A DNA stretch of 64,000 nt from Nitrospira sp. (GTDB taxonomy: Bacteria; Nitrospirota; Nitrospiria; Nitrospirales; Nitrospiraceae): the NCBI GenBank assembly GCA_030123605.1, contig CP126123.1, forward strand, positions 1,840,001 to 1,904,000. Reading direction: 5' to 3'. The notes under the pieces were generated by a model, which saw only the letters and a list, made by a program, of their open reading frames with translations, had not been told where the DNA came from and did not search any database. A program made the position numbers and the translations under genes. The stretch's first letter is position 1, and the number at the start of each line of letters is the position of its first letter. This document shows positions 52,989-62,161 of this stretch, one piece after another.

Positions 52989-53587
52989 GTCGTAGCGGGT
53001 TATGGATCGTGGCGGCAGGAGTGGCCGGGTTCGTGTTCGCCGTCACCTACTGGATCATCGCGCTCGCAGTCGCAGAATCACGCAAGGCCGACATGGTGGC
53101 TCCCGAACGGGTCACCAGCTTCATTCACGCGGTGATCGATGCGAACCGCGCCAACTATACGCAAAACGTCGTGGATAAGTTGCACGACCAAGGTGTCGTC
53201 GAAGCGCTCGAACATTGGAAAGAAGAGAAGGGGCTTCCGCTGCCCGCCCAGTTTTTGCTCGAGTCCGGACGTTTGGTCGCGCAAAAGGACATGAAACTCA
53301 GCTTCCGGCTTGCCAGTCTCACGCCGATCTACGTCTGGAACGGGCCGAGCAGCGACTTCGAACGGCGCGGACTGGAGGCCGTCATGAACGTTCCGGACAA
53401 ACCCTTCACCGGCTTTTATCAACAGGCCGGCGTCCGCTACTTCCAAGGAATCTACGCCGACCGTGCCGTGTCCGAGAGCTGTGTTTCTTGTCACAATGCC
53501 CACGTCAACAGCCCCAGACACGACTATAAATTGAACGACATCATGGGGGGTGTCATCGTCACCATTCCCATCAGCGAGGCGCCATGA
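52985..53587 (+). CDS. DUF3365 (Tll0287-like) c-type heme protein
   Basis: 200 residues. An N-terminal membrane anchor (residues 7-30) is followed by a helical sensor-like domain and the heme-attachment site SCVSCHNAHVNSP (CxxCH) near residue 162. The GGVIVTIPI end matches DUF3365. Such domains carry covalent heme in the periplasm, alone or in front of kinases, and may sense redox state or NO. Start is fixed by GAGGAGGAG and an ATGA overlap with the aminotransferase gene. Confidence 0.87.
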   Translation: MSRSGLWIVAAGVAGFVFAVTYWIIALAVAESRKADMVAPERVTSFIHAVIDANRANYTQNVVDKLHDQGVVEALEHWKEEKGLPLPAQFLLESGRLVAQKDMKLSFRLASLTPIYVWNGPSSDFERRGLEAVMNVPDKPFTGFYQQAGVRYFQGIYADRAVSESCVSCHNAHVNSPRHDYKLNDIMGGVIVTIPISEAP

Positions 53588-54792
53588 CCCTCGTCATCCG
53601 CCGGATCCGAATCCTAGACGGCCTCGGCCGTCGTCTCGAACGGAGCACCCTCATCATCGAAGGCGGCCGTATCCTGACGGTCGGGCCGGACCGGGACATT
53701 CGTGCTCCGAAAGGGGCCAGACGGATCGACGGCTTGGGCCTGACGGTCCTCCCCGGCCTCATCGATTGTCACGTCCACTTGTGCTTAGGGGCGGAAGCCG
53801 ATGTCGTCGCGGCGACGGAGCGAGAGTCCTCGCCGGTTACGTTACTGAAGGCGGGTGAAGCGGCGCGCCGCACCATTCAAGCCGGATTTACGACCGTGCG
53901 GGACGTAGGATTTCGCGACCACGCCGTCTTTGCGCTGAAACAGGCCATCGAATCCGGCATGACTCCTGGTCCCCGCATCCTGGCGGCAGGCTTGGCCGTC
54001 TGCATGCCGGGCGGCCATGCCCGCTTCATCGGACGCGAGGCCTCCGGCGTCCAGGCTGTTCAGGCGGCCGTACGAGATCAACTGGCCGCGGGCGCCGAGG
54101 TCATCAAGCTCATCGCTTCCGGCGGCGTGCTCACTCCCGGCACCTCTCCGGATGAGGCACAGATGACTGTCGAAGAATTGACGGCGGCCGTCCAAGTCGC
54201 CGTCGCCCATGGACGACATGTGGCGGCCCATGCACACGGAGCGACCGGCATGAAAAACGCCCTCCGCGCCGGCGTCCATTCCATCGAACATGCCACCCTC
54301 ATGGACGAAGAGGCGGCAGAGTTGATGACGCAACGCGGCGTCTTCATGGTGCCGACCCTCTCCGCCCTCGCCACGACAGCCGGCTGCCCGGCCGGCTGCG
54401 GCATTCCAGAGAGCGCGCGCTCCAAGGCCAGGAATATGGTGCGGCGGCACGAAAAAAGTTTCCGCACGGCAGTTCGACGTGGGATCTCGATCGCTCTCGG
54501 CACGGATGCGGGGACGCCGTTCAACCACCACGGAGAGAATGCCCAAGAGCTGGAACGGATGGTCGCCCTCGGGATGGCTCCGATGGAAGCGATCATGACG
54601 AGTACCTCCGCCGCCGCGCGGTTGTTGAAACTCGACCGTGAGATCGGAACCATTGCCGCAGGGAAACAGGCCGATTTGCTGTTCGTGGAAGGGAACCCGC
54701 TCAGGAACATCGGGGTACTGCTGAACCAGGATCGCATCGCAGGGGTGATGCAACGTGGGCGGTTCGTGGCGGGAGCGCTCAGCGAAGCCTAA
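53584..54792 (+). CDS. metal-dependent amidohydrolase (imidazolonepropionase/prolidase-like)
   Basis: 402 residues. TIM-barrel metal motifs: PGLIDCHVHLC near residue 57 (HxH), VIKLIASGGVLTPG near 173 (Lys ligand), AAHAHGATGMKNALRAG near 217, SIEHATLMDEEA near 237 and ALGTDAGTPFNHHGEN near 305. The C-terminal strand IAAGKQADLLFVEGNPL is complete. It resembles Xaa-Pro dipeptidase-type amidohydrolases; natural substrate unknown. Overlaps the DUF3365 gene by ATGA. Confidence 0.87.
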   Translation: MTLVIRRIRILDGLGRRLERSTLIIEGGRILTVGPDRDIRAPKGARRIDGLGLTVLPGLIDCHVHLCLGAEADVVAATERESSPVTLLKAGEAARRTIQAGFTTVRDVGFRDHAVFALKQAIESGMTPGPRILAAGLAVCMPGGHARFIGREASGVQAVQAAVRDQLAAGAEVIKLIASGGVLTPGTSPDEAQMTVEELTAAVQVAVAHGRHVAAHAHGATGMKNALRAGVHSIEHATLMDEEAAELMTQRGVFMVPTLSALATTAGCPAGCGIPESARSKARNMVRRHEKSFRTAVRRGISIALGTDAGTPFNHHGENAQELERMVALGMAPMEAIMTSTSAAARLLKLDREIGTIAAGKQADLLFVEGNPLRNIGVLLNQDRIAGVMQRGRFVAGALSEA

Positions 54793-54804
54793 ATGATGAT
54801 TGTG

Positions 54805-54870
54805 GAATTATGAATGATGAATGAACGCCCTCTTCGCAATTCAAAATTCAGCATTCATAATTCATCATTC
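54805..54870. repeat. AT-rich inverted repeat between convergent genes
   Basis: GAATTATGAAT (54805) pairs with ATTCATAATTC (54853) and GAATGATGAAT (54812) with ATTCATCATTC (54860). The same word appears twice inside lhr at 40.8 kb. May act as a two-way terminator here. Confidence 0.7.
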
Positions 54871-54875
54871 TTCTG

Positions 54876-55514
54876 CTACCGTCGCTCGTACAGCAGTTCC
54901 AGCGCCGCTTCGAAGCCCTTGATCCTGCCCTTGCGAAACATCTCCTCCAACCGCCCCCGCAGCGCGCGAATGCCGCCTTCATCCCCGCGCGCCACGACGC
55001 TCTGCGACAACATCATCTGAACCGCCACTTCGAGCAGGCGCTGCTTCCGTTGTTCCATCTCGGGCGTGACGAACTCGTCCATGACTTCCGCCGCACGCCT
55101 CTCGACGATCGGCACCTTGAACGAATCGTACCCTTGCTGCGCGACCGTCCGTTCCCGAATCACGGCCAATTCCGCCTTCACCCGCGGCAGCAGCTTCATG
55201 AGCAGGGCGAAGACTTCCTTCCGTCCTTCGTCGAAGAGTTTTTTTTCCATCTCATCGAGGATAAAGGACGGATCCACCGTCTCGGCCCTCGACTCCTCGC
55301 CCCAATGCAACCGATCATAGGTGCGCCGGTTCTCGGGATCGCCCAAGACTTCATAGGCGGAATTGATCTCACGAATCTTTTCTTCCGCCTTGGCATTGTC
55401 GGGATTGCGATCGGGATGGTGCTGGAAGACAAGCTTCCGGTAGGCTTTCTTGAGGTCGTCGTCGGACACGTCTCGCGAGACGCCGAGGACACGATAATAA
55501 TCCAACCGAGGCAT
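54876..55514 (-). CDS. DnaJ-domain protein
   Basis: 212 residues. The J domain spans residues 1-68 with [22 protein letters not shown], the HPD triad in [11 protein letters not shown] and [19 protein letters not shown]. The rest is helical and charged with no zinc-finger or CTDs of DnaJ, so it is a type III (class C) co-chaperone. It would stimulate a DnaK partner for a special client. The client-binding part is not a recognised domain. Confidence 0.9.
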   Translation of the reverse strand: MPRLDYYRVLGVSRDVSDDDLKKAYRKLVFQHHPDRNPDNAKAEEKIREINSAYEVLGDPENRRTYDRLHWGEESRAETVDPSFILDEMEKKLFDEGRKEVFALLMKLLPRVKAELAVIRERTVAQQGYDSFKVPIVERRAAEVMDEFVTPEMEQRKQRLLEVAVQMMLSQSVVARGDEGGIRALRGRLEEMFRKGRIKGFEAALELLYERR

Positions 55515-55621
55515 GTTGGAGGCGACTATACCATGCCCGCCGCGCCACGTTCACCTTGACAGCGCTCCTTCGCCGCCGTAGCCTTGCGCGGCATCAATCG
55601 GCCAGGTGGAAGGAGCGCACA

Positions 55622-55801
55622 TTGTCCTGGACGCAGGGCGTGACGAGGTATCAATGGATGGTCCTGTTCGTGCCTTGGCTCGGCAGGGTGTTCGAGGCCA
55701 TGGATGCAGCCATCTATGAGATCGTGCTCCACCCGGCCCTACATGACCTGCTGACACTCCCCTTCGCAGCGGAAACGAAGAGAAGGCCTTTGCCTGAATG
55801 A
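55622..55801 (+). pseudogene. remnant of an MFS transporter gene (N-terminus only)
   Basis: TTG 55622 lies after AAGGAG. The frame then encodes WTQGVTRYQWMVLFVPWLGR and FEAMDAAIYEIVLHPAL, the first helix and DxxxY-type loop of a sugar/acid MFS carrier. After about 45 residues the helix pattern breaks, and it stops at residue 59. The rest of the carrier is absent. Its place just before pxpB suggests a lost 5-oxoproline or amino-acid transporter. Confidence 0.6.
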
Positions 55802-55841
55802 CGACCGGCGACTCGATCTCCGGGCCGCAACCGAGAAACCG

Positions 55842-56534
55842 ATGAAGGTCACCCCACGCATCGTGCCGCTCGGCGAACAGGGCCTGACCGTCGAATTCGA
55901 CGAAACCATCGATCTCCCTACCAACGAGTTGGTCTTGGCCTTTGCCGCCGCGGTGGAACGGGTGACCATTCCCGGCTTCATGGAAGTGGTGCCGACCTAC
56001 CGCTCCGCCACCATCTATTTCAACCCGCTCCTCACCGATGCAGCGACGGTCACAAAACTTGTGCGTGGGCTGATCACGGGGGCGATTCCTGAACCATCTC
56101 ACCGGTCCACCACACACCAGATTCCCGTTTTCTACGGAAGCGACGCGGGACCGGACCTGAACGAGGTGGCGGCGTGGGCCGGACTCACTCCCGCGCAAGT
56201 CATCACGTTGCATGCCTCTGTCACCTATCGCTGCTACATGTTGGGCTTCAGTCCGGGATTTCCCTACCTCGGCCCGGTACCGGACCGCATCGCCGCTCCG
56301 CGTGTGCCGACACCACGCAAACAGGTCGCCGAAGGATCGGTGGGCATCGCAGGCTTGCAAACCGGCATTTATCCGCAGGCCAGCCCCGGAGGCTGGCGCA
56401 TCATCGGGCGCACACCGGTCAGGCTGTTCAGCCTCACCAGGCCCAAGCCTTTTCTCATCGCCCCCGGCGATCAGGTGCAGTTTGTGTCGATCGACGGAGA
56501 GGAATTCCGAACCCTTTCCACCGATAAAACATGA
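55842..56534 (+). CDS. pxpB: 5-oxoprolinase subunit B
   Basis: 230 residues of the KipI/PxpB family. It has PLGEQGLTVEFDETID at the start, ATIYFNPLLTD near 57, and the signature CYMLGFSPGFPYLGPVPDRIAAPRV near 125-149, then GSVGIAGLQTGIYPQASPGGWRIIGRTP. With PxpA and PxpC it hydrolyses 5-oxoproline to glutamate using ATP. Stop overlaps the pxpA start (ATGA). Confidence 0.93.
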   Translation: MKVTPRIVPLGEQGLTVEFDETIDLPTNELVLAFAAAVERVTIPGFMEVVPTYRSATIYFNPLLTDAATVTKLVRGLITGAIPEPSHRSTTHQIPVFYGSDAGPDLNEVAAWAGLTPAQVITLHASVTYRCYMLGFSPGFPYLGPVPDRIAAPRVPTPRKQVAEGSVGIAGLQTGIYPQASPGGWRIIGRTPVRLFSLTRPKPFLIAPGDQVQFVSIDGEEFRTLSTDKT

Positions 56535-57307
56535 ACGACCGACGTGTCATCGACCTCAACTGCGATCTCGGAGAAGGTTCGACGCCGGAGCAGCTGGACC
56601 TTGAAGCACGCCTCATGGCCTACGTCACCTCCGTGAACATCGCCTGCGGCGTCCATGCAGGCGATGCCGCGTTGATGCGCCGGACCGTGCGACTGGCACG
56701 ACAACAGGGTCTCGCGATCGGCGCCCACCCGGGGCTTCCGGATCCAGAAACGCGGGGCCGCCGCGAGCAGCCGTTGTCCCATTCGTTCGTGCTGGAGTTG
56801 ATCCTGTCACAAGTCAATGCCTTGATGGCGATCTGCCGAGAGGAAGGCGTCCGGCTCTCCCACGTCAAACCACACGGGGCACTCTACAATGTCGCCGCGC
56901 GCGACCGCACCATCGCCGAGGCCGTGGCGGCGGGAACGGCGCAGCACGATGGACGGTTGATCCTGGTCGGCTTGGCCGGGTCGGAACTCCTCGCCGCCGG
57001 GCTGGCGCGAGGCCTGGCGGTCGCTTCCGAAGGGTTTGCCGATCGAGCCTACGACCAGGCCGGCTGCCTGGTCTCACGTGATCACGAGGGCGCCGTGATC
57101 CACGATGAATCGACGGTCATGGTCCGCGCACGCTCATTGATTCTGAGCGACACGATCCAGGCCGTCGACGGTTCTCTGGTGCACCGGCGCATCGACACCC
57201 TCTGCCTGCACGGCGACACTCCCGACGCCCTGCAGCTCGCTCAAGCCCTGCGGAGGATGCTCGACGAGAAAGGAATCCTCGTTCGACGTTTGGACCATGT
57301 CTCTTAA
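56531..57307 (+). CDS. pxpA: 5-oxoprolinase subunit A (LamB/YcsF)
   Basis: 258 residues. Motifs: IDLNCDLGEG near residue 7, VNIACGVHAGDAALM near 35, IGAHPGLPDPETRGRR near 62 (usual form SYPD), LSHVKPHGALYN near 108 and DTLCLHGDTPDALQLA near 221. Together with PxpBC it detoxifies 5-oxoproline, which forms from Gln and from glutathione turnover. Confidence 0.94.
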   Translation: MNDRRVIDLNCDLGEGSTPEQLDLEARLMAYVTSVNIACGVHAGDAALMRRTVRLARQQGLAIGAHPGLPDPETRGRREQPLSHSFVLELILSQVNALMAICREEGVRLSHVKPHGALYNVAARDRTIAEAVAAGTAQHDGRLILVGLAGSELLAAGLARGLAVASEGFADRAYDQAGCLVSRDHEGAVIHDESTVMVRARSLILSDTIQAVDGSLVHRRIDTLCLHGDTPDALQLAQALRRMLDEKGILVRRLDHVS

Positions 57308-58283
57308 CCGGCCGATCATCCATCTGTTGCGCCCCGGTCTGTTCACCACCGTCCAGGATCTGGGACGATGCGGCTATCGACGATTCGGCGTCTCGGTGAG
57401 CGGCGCGATGGATCGCTGGGCTCTCGTGGTGGGGAACCGGTTGCTCGGCAACCCCGACGAGGCTGCCGGGTTGGAAATCACGATCCAAGGACCTGAACTG
57501 CTGTTCGAACAGGCCCTGGCCGTGGTCATCACCGGCGCAGACCTGTCGCCGACCGGCAACGGCAATCCCCTCCCGCTGTGGACCGTGGTCATGATGCCGG
57601 CCGGCAGTCGATTGCAATTCGGCCTGCGGCGACAAGGCGCCCGCACCTATGTCGCCGTGGCCGGCGGAATCGACGGCCCGCTGATTCTCGGCAGCCGATC
57701 GACCCATGTCCGCAGCGGATTGGGAGGCCTTGCAGGCCGTGCGCTCAAGAAGTGGGATCGACTTGTGGTTGGACCGGTGCGAACCGTCGGCTGGGAATAC
57801 GTAGGTCGCGCGCTTCCCGAGTCGCACCGACCGCGCTACTCCTCCTCACCGACCCTGCGGGTCGTGCCGGGGCCGCAAGCCGATCGTTTCACCGAAGACG
57901 CGCTGCACATGCTCTGCCGGAGTCCCTACCTCCTGACTCCGGAATCCGACCGGATGGGTTATCGTTTGAACGGGTCGGAGCTGCAACACCGAACTTCTCC
58001 CGATATCATCTCCGACGCCGTTACCTGCGGAGCAATCCAAGTACCGGCTGATCGGCAACCGATCCTGCTCATGGCGGACTGTCAAACGACCGGCGGCTAT
58101 GCGAAACTCGCCACGATGATCGAAGTCGATCGCTCGCCCGCGGCACAGGTAGCGCCGGGAGACAGGCTTTGGTTCACCGTCGTCACCCCTGACAAAGCCG
58201 TCGATCTGCTTCGGTCTGCCCGTGCCGAACTGGATCGTCTGTTGCCGCCGCACAACACTCCGGATTCCCGTTCGTTTGTCTAA
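57297..58283 (+). CDS. pxpC: 5-oxoprolinase subunit C (biotin-dependent carboxyltransferase fold)
   Basis: 328 residues of the KipA/PxpC family. LLRPGLFTTVQDLGRCGYRRFGVSVSGAMD at the start, then LEITIQGPELLF, RTYVAVAGGIDGPLILGSRST, and near the end DAVTCGAIQVPADRQPILLMADCQTTGGYAKLA. It overlaps pxpA by 11 bases. Completes the three-subunit enzyme. Confidence 0.94.
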   Translation: MSLNRPIIHLLRPGLFTTVQDLGRCGYRRFGVSVSGAMDRWALVVGNRLLGNPDEAAGLEITIQGPELLFEQALAVVITGADLSPTGNGNPLPLWTVVMMPAGSRLQFGLRRQGARTYVAVAGGIDGPLILGSRSTHVRSGLGGLAGRALKKWDRLVVGPVRTVGWEYVGRALPESHRPRYSSSPTLRVVPGPQADRFTEDALHMLCRSPYLLTPESDRMGYRLNGSELQHRTSPDIISDAVTCGAIQVPADRQPILLMADCQTTGGYAKLATMIEVDRSPAAQVAPGDRLWFTVVTPDKAVDLLRSARAELDRLLPPHNTPDSRSFV

Positions 58284-58349
58284 CGGAAACGTTCATCGTC
58301 GTTTCGTCGAGTCCTTGACAATGTCCTGAAGGGATCTATTATTATTCCT

Positions 58350-58550
58350 ATGGACACCATGATCGCTCCTCGACAAATCACTCACGATGAAAAAAAGGCG
58401 GCCGAAGCCGCTTTCACCGGTCGCCCATTCAATCCGAAATGGTCCGACGCGGCCCGCATCGTCTATGACGGCATCCTCGCAGCGATGGGGAAAGACGCCG
58501 GGACTGCCGAAATCCACGACGAGCTTGAGCCGGTCGAACCGTTGGCTTGA
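58350..58550 (+). CDS. small hypothetical protein, 66 aa
   Basis: GAAGGGA lies about 13 bases before the ATG. The protein is soluble and helical with an ordered look (THDEKKAAEAAFTGRPFNPKW, SDAARIVYDGILAAMG) and an acidic C-terminus. No family named. It follows pxpC by 66 bp on the same strand but has an AT-rich leader of its own. Confidence 0.55.
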   Translation: MDTMIAPRQITHDEKKAAEAAFTGRPFNPKWSDAARIVYDGILAAMGKDAGTAEIHDELEPVEPLA

Positions 58551-58751
58551 CCCTTCCACGCGATTGTTCTTCTGCGGAATCGTGCCGTACCAGTCCGCTT
58601 CCTGATAGGCCTGCAAACAGATTCGCGCCTTCGTCGCTTCCTCCATCTCAACCCAATCCTGCCCTCAGCAAGGCCTTGACCTGCTTGCGCCACCATCCTG
58701 CGGGTAGTATGGTGAACGAAGGAGAGGAATAACTTACCGACGGATCGATCC

Positions 58752-59357
58752 ATGGCACAGCCAAGCCGTTCTTACAGGCGACTTGCCCTTCGCACGGTAA
58801 TCGGACTAGTCATACTCGCGACCGGTTGCACCAAACTCACCTTTCACCCGACGCCGGTTGTCCCGACCAAATCATCGCTCCCCTACACCGCACAGGTGCA
58901 ATTGACGGAACTTGCGGCCCATATGGTGGAACCAGGAGCGACACTTCTGGCGAATCCGAATTTGCAAGACTCGGTGACGCAGGCCACATCCGTTCCCGGA
59001 CTCTCGGCGCAAGAATGGACCGCCTCGATCACCGACTATGTGGCTGCACGTCAGACCTTCCGCAAGGTCGTGGAAGGAGGGCGGACGGACGTGATCGTGG
59101 CGTTGCGGATCTTCCTGTATATCGATCCCGGTCTCGAATTCAAGTTTAACCACACCTATATGGCGAAAACCGATGCGGTCCTGAAAGATCCTCATAGTGG
59201 GAGGATCCTCGCGACCTACACCGGCTTAGGCAAGGCATTCGGCCTCGTTTATCGAGGCTCCAGGGAAGACGACGAAGGCCCGATCAACAAATCGGTTCAG
59301 GCGGCACTGAACGACATGTTCGGTAAGCTCGAGACCGACAAACGAATCCTCCCCTAG
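58752..59357 (+). CDS. lipoprotein of unknown function
   Basis: 201 residues with a twin-Arg-containing signal region and lipobox A-T-G-C26. The mature part is a mixed fold (TDVIVALRIFLYIDPGLEFKFNHTYMAKTDAVLKD, GRILATYTGLGKAFGLVYRG) similar in style to DUF4136/DUF4410-type envelope lipoproteins, but I cannot assign it. Converges with the DHH-CBS-tRNA nucleotidyltransferase gene; the two stops overlap. Confidence 0.72.
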   Translation: MAQPSRSYRRLALRTVIGLVILATGCTKLTFHPTPVVPTKSSLPYTAQVQLTELAAHMVEPGATLLANPNLQDSVTQATSVPGLSAQEWTASITDYVAARQTFRKVVEGGRTDVIVALRIFLYIDPGLEFKFNHTYMAKTDAVLKDPHSGRILATYTGLGKAFGLVYRGSREDDEGPINKSVQAALNDMFGKLETDKRILP

Positions 59358-62020
59358 CCCGCACCGCGCTCCTCGACCAAGCGCTCGGCCAGATCCCGTT
59401 CTTCCGTATCACTCTTCACTTCACCATCCAGCCGCGCCTCAGTCAAACGGGCCAGGATCGTCCTATAGAGGGGGCCGGGAGTGACGCCCAACGCCTTCAA
59501 CTCCTTCCCGGTCAAGGAGGGTTTCACGCTACGGTACGTGGTAAGGTAGGTGGACAGCTGCCGCTTCGCCGATTCCGATTTATTCTTCGCCAGCAAAAAC
59601 ACCAGGGTCTCATCCGAGAGGCCGGTCAGCAGTCGAACCGTCTCCGACGGTCGGAGGGGCGCACGGCGGTTCAATTGCCGACACACCTGTAGGGTGAGGA
59701 ACCGGGCCGCCGTGATCGTGGCTCGTTCCTCTTCCGTAAAGGGAAATCGCTCGAGCATCTCGCGGACCGCCTGATCCGGCAAGACCTCGGCGAGCGCCAT
59801 CGCATAGACCAGCCACCGGTCGATCGTTCGATCGAGGCAGGAAAATCGGTACCAGTCCAATGCCTCTTCCACCTCGATCAGCCGACGGTCCAAGCGGCTC
59901 GACCAGTCGAGCTTCGAATGGATGAACCGCAGAAGGTCGAGGTCTGCCAGCCGGCGGACGGCATTCCGCGGCGTCCGCTCGGAAAACAAGAGCCGCAGTT
60001 CATCCAGCAACCGTTGGCCGGACAGACGATGAAACAACTCCATCTTCACCGCGCCCTTGATGAGCGCCAACGTTTCCTTGCTCAAACGAAATCCGAAGCG
60101 TAATTCAAAACGAATCGCGCGAAAGACCCTGGTCGGATCCTCCACGAAGCTCAAACTGTGAAGCACCCGGATGATGCGTTCCTTGAGATCGCGCTGCCCG
60201 CCGTAGAAGTCGATGAGTTGACCGAAGGTGCGGGGGTTGAGCCGAACCGCCAACGTATTGATGGTGAAGTCCCGTCGGTAAAGATCCTTCTTGATGGAAC
60301 TCTGCTCGACCGTCGGCAAGGCGGTCGGGTATTCGTAATACTCCGTGCGGGCCGTCGCCACATCCAGCTTGAATCCATCGGGAAAGAGGATCACGGCCGT
60401 TCCGAATCGCTCGTGCACCTTGACGCGGCCGCCCTTGTCCTTGGCCAGGGCGCGCGCGAACGCAATTCCGTCGCCCTCCACCACAAGGTCGACGTCGAGG
60501 TTGTCGAGACCGAGCAACAGGTCGCGGACGAATCCACCGACGACATAGGCTGAATACCCGAGCCGTTCCGCCAATTCGCCGATCACTCGCAGCAGATGCT
60601 GCAAGGGATGAGGGATCCGCTCACGCAACAGGCTGCCGACATCCCGCCGTCGCACACCGCCCATGGATTCGAGCCCCATCAATGATTTCGGTTTGCCCCT
60701 GGCAGCCGCCAGCACATCGTCGTGCAATGTGCGAAGCAGATCGGTCCGCGTGATGACCCCCACGATTTTGGAACCGGATAACACCGGCACGAACCGCTGA
60801 TTCAGTTCGATCATCCGCCCCTCGATATCATGAAAGGGCGTGTCCGACTGCGCGCTGTATTGATCGGTCCTGGCAAGGTCTTCGATCCGTTGGTCCTCCA
60901 AGTGATGAAACAAGGCTTTCTGAACGATCTCGCGCGAAATGAGCCCGATATATCGCTCCTTCTTGTCCAAGACCGGCAAGACGTTGACGCCGTACCTCGT
61001 CATCGTCCGTTCCGCCTCGGCCACCGTGGCATCGCTCCCGATCGACTTCACCGGTTTCGTCATCACATCCCGGGCCAGCAGGGTAGGGCGATAGCGCTGC
61101 GTCAGCAGACGTTTGAGTCGTTCCTGGACTTCCACCAACGTGTTGCCCTTCACGCTGGCGGCCGCCGCGACGGCGTGCCCGCCTCCGCCGAACTCGCGCG
61201 CGATCCAGGCCACGTCGACTTCAGGCCGTCGGCTCCGGCCGATGATCTGAACCTTTTCCTCAAGCGAAATGGCCACGATCACGGCGTCGAGTCCCTGCAA
61301 ATCCGCCAACCGCTGAACCGCCTCGGCAAGGTCTCCCGTATAGCGGTCATAGGTGCTCGTCGCCAGCAGGATCTTACGGCCTTCCAGGTAATAGATTTCT
61401 CCGGATTGCAACAGGTCGTTCAGCAACGCGATCAAATCGGGATCCAGCGGATGCCGGAGAGTTTCCGCGACGAGGTTCAAGTCGGCGCCGGACCGCAGCA
61501 CGAAGGCCGCCGCTTCCAGATCGCGCGGGGTCGTTGAGGTGTAGGCCAGCGATCCTGTTTCCTCATAGAGACCGAGCGCCAGAATGGTCGCTTCGGAGGG
61601 CGTGAGCGAGATCTGCCGTTCCTTCAACCGCTCGACGAGCAGCGTGGTTGTGGCGCCGACCGGCTGTACATCCCGTTGGGTCACCAGCGGCCATGGGGAC
61701 GACGTCTGTTCTCCCGCCGAGCCATCGATTTCATGGTGATCGTAGATATGAACCTCCACGTCCGATCGAGAACCGAGCACCTTCAACGGTCCAAGCCGCT
61801 CCGGTTCCTGAACATCCACCAGGATCAGTCGTCGCACCCGTTCCAGTGCCACATCCTTGATCCGGCTGATGTCCACATCATGGTCGGCGAGAAAATTTCG
61901 CACCGCTTTCTGCATCCCGCCCGGGAAGACGAGTACCGCGCCGGGATAGAGCTTCCGTGCGGCGACCATCGAGGCCAACCCGTCGAAATCCGCGTTCAGA
62001 TGGGTTGTGATCAGGTCCAT
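59354..62020 (-). CDS. DHH-CBS-tRNA nucleotidyltransferase (A-adding type)
   Basis: 888 residues in four parts. The DHH/DHHA1 phosphoesterase part is about residues 1-305 (HLNADFDGLAS, IYDHHEIDG, FGGGGHAVAAAASVKG). Two CBS domains follow at about 315-440 (ARDVMTKPVKSIGSDATV, FVPVLSGSKIVGVITRTDLL). The class II nucleotidyltransferase head has YVVGGFVRDLLLG and NLDVDLVVEGDG near 500, with RRDFTINTLAV. The last part is the tRNA-binding tail. In Aquifex-like bacteria such proteins add only the terminal A of CCA, with a separate CC-adding enzyme; here that is inference. No second nucleotidyltransferase is in the window. Confidence 0.85.
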   Translation of the reverse strand: MDLITTHLNADFDGLASMVAARKLYPGAVLVFPGGMQKAVRNFLADHDVDISRIKDVALERVRRLILVDVQEPERLGPLKVLGSRSDVEVHIYDHHEIDGSAGEQTSSPWPLVTQRDVQPVGATTTLLVERLKERQISLTPSEATILALGLYEETGSLAYTSTTPRDLEAAAFVLRSGADLNLVAETLRHPLDPDLIALLNDLLQSGEIYYLEGRKILLATSTYDRYTGDLAEAVQRLADLQGLDAVIVAISLEEKVQIIGRSRRPEVDVAWIAREFGGGGHAVAAAASVKGNTLVEVQERLKRLLTQRYRPTLLARDVMTKPVKSIGSDATVAEAERTMTRYGVNVLPVLDKKERYIGLISREIVQKALFHHLEDQRIEDLARTDQYSAQSDTPFHDIEGRMIELNQRFVPVLSGSKIVGVITRTDLLRTLHDDVLAAARGKPKSLMGLESMGGVRRRDVGSLLRERIPHPLQHLLRVIGELAERLGYSAYVVGGFVRDLLLGLDNLDVDLVVEGDGIAFARALAKDKGGRVKVHERFGTAVILFPDGFKLDVATARTEYYEYPTALPTVEQSSIKKDLYRRDFTINTLAVRLNPRTFGQLIDFYGGQRDLKERIIRVLHSLSFVEDPTRVFRAIRFELRFGFRLSKETLALIKGAVKMELFHRLSGQRLLDELRLLFSERTPRNAVRRLADLDLLRFIHSKLDWSSRLDRRLIEVEEALDWYRFSCLDRTIDRWLVYAMALAEVLPDQAVREMLERFPFTEEERATITAARFLTLQVCRQLNRRAPLRPSETVRLLTGLSDETLVFLLAKNKSESAKRQLSTYLTTYRSVKPSLTGKELKALGVTPGPLYRTILARLTEARLDGEVKSDTEERDLAERLVEERGAG

Positions 62021-62029
62021 GCCGGCATT

Positions 62030-62065
62030 CTAACAGGCTGCTGAAAAAGTCCGCCAGCGGCGTTC
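62030..62065 (+). repeat. half copy of the CTAG-bounded inverted-repeat element
   Basis: CTAACAGGCTGCTGAAAAAGTCCG matches the left arm of the element at 49994, and GGCGTTC recurs further on. No right arm is found. It lies ten bases upstream of the DHH-CBS gene start. Confidence 0.65.
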
Positions 62066-62161
62066 GATCAGGGTCGGCTGAGGAGAAACAGGACGATCAT
62101 CGGAACGTGGCGACCCGGTATAGAGCCATACTCCGCCGGGCCGCCAAGCCGAGTCGTCGGT

